From positions 186,001 to 250,000 of the forward strand of contig NZ_CP060632.1 in assembly GCF_014337155.1 (NCBI RefSeq): a stretch of DNA of 64,000 nt, given 5' to 3'. The position numbers and the translations under genes are program-made. Each line of letters starts with the position of its first letter. Position 1 is the first letter of the stretch. Shown one piece after another: positions 62,875-64,000 of the stretch. The stretch comes from Wujia chipingensis (GTDB taxonomy: Bacteria; Bacillota; Clostridia; Lachnospirales; Lachnospiraceae). A model generated the notes under the pieces. It was not told the origin of the DNA. It searched no databases and saw nothing but the letters and a program-made list of their open reading frames with translations.

Positions 62875-63771
62875 ATGAAGGGAATTATTTTAGCCGGAGG
62901 TTCCGGTACACGTTTATATCCATTGACCAGAGTAACATCGAAGCAGTTGCTCCCGATTTATGACAAGCCGATGATTTATTATCCGATGTCTGTACTTATG
63001 AATGCAGGCATTCGGGATATTCTGATTATCTCAACACCGGCAGATACACCGCGTTTTGAGGAGCTGCTGGGAGATGGACATCAGTTTGGCGTGAATCTGA
63101 CTTATGCAGTGCAGCCATCACCGGATGGATTGGCACAGGCGTTTATCATTGGTGCGGATTTCATTGGTGACGATTCTGTGGCAATGGTATTGGGTGATAA
63201 TATTTTCGCTGGACATGGCTTGAAGAAGCGCTTGAAGGCGGCTGTGAAGAATGCAGAGAGTGGAAAGGGTGCTACCGTATTTGGCTATTATGTAGATGAT
63301 CCGGAGCGCTTTGGAATTGTAGAGTTTGATCAGGATGGAAAAGCAATTTCAATCGAAGAAAAGCCTGCACAGCCGAAGAGCAATTACTGTGTAACTGGTC
63401 TTTATTTCTATGATAATCATGTTGTAGAGTATGCGAAGAATCTGAAACCGTCTGCACGTGGAGAGCTGGAGATTACCGATTTGAACCGGATCTATCTGGA
63501 GAAGGGAAATCTGAATGTAGAATTGCTTGGACAGGGCTTCACATGGCTGGATACAGGTACACATGAGAGCCTGGTTGATGCAACGAACTTCGTAAAGACG
63601 ATGGAGACGCATCAGCATCGTAAGATTGCGTGTCTGGAAGAGATCGCATATCTGAATGGTTGGATCAGCAAGGAAGAGGTACTGGAAGTGTACGAGCTTT
63701 TGAAGAAGAATCAGTATGGACAGTACTTGAAGGATGTTTTGGATGGAAAATATCTGGATGCGTTGAGATAA
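62875..63771 (+). CDS. rfbA: Glucose-1-phosphate thymidylyltransferase, copy 2
   Basis: Same protein as copy 1 except for two residues (Glu to Lys in AAVKNAES; Lys to Asn in KNLKPS). By hand count the two genes differ at 44 of 897 bases, nearly all silent. The similarity ends exactly at start and stop codons; leader and tail are unrelated. AAAAAGGAG precedes the ATG. The active-site motifs ([19 protein letters not shown]) are intact. Confidence 0.97.
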   Translation: MKGIILAGGSGTRLYPLTRVTSKQLLPIYDKPMIYYPMSVLMNAGIRDILIISTPADTPRFEELLGDGHQFGVNLTYAVQPSPDGLAQAFIIGADFIGDDSVAMVLGDNIFAGHGLKKRLKAAVKNAESGKGATVFGYYVDDPERFGIVEFDQDGKAISIEEKPAQPKSNYCVTGLYFYDNHVVEYAKNLKPSARGELEITDLNRIYLEKGNLNVELLGQGFTWLDTGTHESLVDATNFVKTMETHQHRKIACLEEIAYLNGWISKEEVLEVYELLKKNQYGQYLKDVLDGKYLDALR

Positions 63772-63821
63772 ATATGAGTATTGAAAACGGGGTGTAGCGC
63801 ATAAGTAAAGGAGAGGGTTAC

Positions 63822-64000
63822 ATGAAAAGAGGAAAGAAACTATTTATGTATTTGCTTGTGCTCGTGATGCTGCTGGCAAATACTGTAACAGGAGTTGCCG
63901 CGGAGCTGGACGAGCCGTTGCAGGAGGCGACACAAGTTGTTCATGAGGACGGAAGCGGACTGCTGTCGGAGGGTGGTTTGCTGGAAGCAGGCGATGCGGT
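63822..64000 (+). CDS. Secreted protein, N-terminal part only
   Basis: The ATG at 63822 follows a GGAGAGGG site. It begins MKRGKKLFMYLLVLVMLL, a clear signal peptide with a likely cleavage site after TGVAA, and continues into an acidic, Gly- and Glu-rich segment. The frame is open to the window's end. In such organisms this beginning is common in large cell-wall-binding or glycan-active proteins, but what is visible does not identify it. It starts 50 bases after rfbA copy 2, without a terminator in between. Confidence 0.75.
   Translation, partial: MKRGKKLFMYLLVLVMLLANTVTGVAAELDEPLQEATQVVHEDGSGLLSEGGLLEAGDA

Noticed and set aside
59395..63771. rfbA copies as ends of a composite transposon
   Set aside because: No inverted repeats, target duplications or transposase are associated; the similarity ends at the coding limits.
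1..64000. CRISPR array, tRNA or rRNA genes
   Set aside because: I found no regularly spaced direct repeats and no tRNA-like cloverleaf or rRNA sequence. Short repeats seen are palindromes or microsatellites.

Overview
The window looks like a large surface-polysaccharide locus of a low-GC Gram-positive anaerobe, most likely a Lachnospiraceae-type clostridium. The evidence is strong purine-rich ribosome binding sites, intrinsic terminators, protein families typical of that group (DUF4422, LicD, Wzz-like proteins without a joined kinase, DUF6077-like membrane proteins), and no lipid A or core genes. Almost every gene builds, decorates, exports or anchors a glycan.

Region A (1-16.2 kb) is very AT-rich. 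It starts with a partial gene and a radical SAM gene split by an IS630-family element. Then come a pyruvyl transferase, a ferredoxin/F420H2-dehydrogenase-beta-like protein, a three-domain fusion with a methyltransferase, a UDP-GlcNAc 2-epimerase (wecB), several GT2 enzymes, a WbsX-type enzyme, a LicD protein, and a fused cytidylyltransferase/CobD-like PLP enzyme. Eight proteins here carry, at one end or alone, a small Rossmann-like module with a GxGxxG-type motif. One GT2 gene is out of frame at a (TA)6 tract and may be phase variable.

Region B (16.2-24.4 kb) is visibly richer in G+C. It holds a DUF4422 protein with the same module, an MDR alcohol dehydrogenase, a LicD fusion, a hexapeptide acyltransferase fused to a GT-D-type glycosyltransferase, and a convergent glycosyltransferase on the minus strand.

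Region C (24.8-36.9 kb) carries rfbD and rfbC, an ABC exporter whose ATPase has a Wzt-like carbohydrate-binding tail, a methyltransferase plus kinase-like pair resembling a split WbdD chain terminator, the initiating polyprenyl-phosphate sugar transferase, and membrane and DUF4422 proteins. One of these ends in an MBL-like domain that has lost its metal ligands.

Region D (35.9-45.4 kb) is a Wzx/Wzy-type set: GT2, GT4, a Stealth phosphotransferase, a Gtf3/galactofuranosyltransferase-like enzyme, a Wzy-like polymerase, an acyltransferase, a Wzz-like co-polymerase with a degenerate kinase-like tail, and a Wzx flippase. A minus-strand membrane protein follows.

Region E (47.3-59.3 kb) starts at a good promoter and runs as one operon: a DRE-TIM aldolase-like fusion, wecE, a GLUG/GT-C fusion, an acyltransferase, a GtrB-like GT2, an ATP-grasp ligase, an SDR, a 3-dehydroquinate-synthase-like cyclase, a KdsC-like HAD phosphatase and an epimerase. 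This looks like a route to an unusual sugar or carbocycle, and it is my main candidate for undescribed biology. Region F (59.4-64 kb) has two nearly identical rfbA copies flanking a second flippase (minus strand) and an intact secreted MBL-fold protein, then the start of a secreted protein. rfbB is not in the window.
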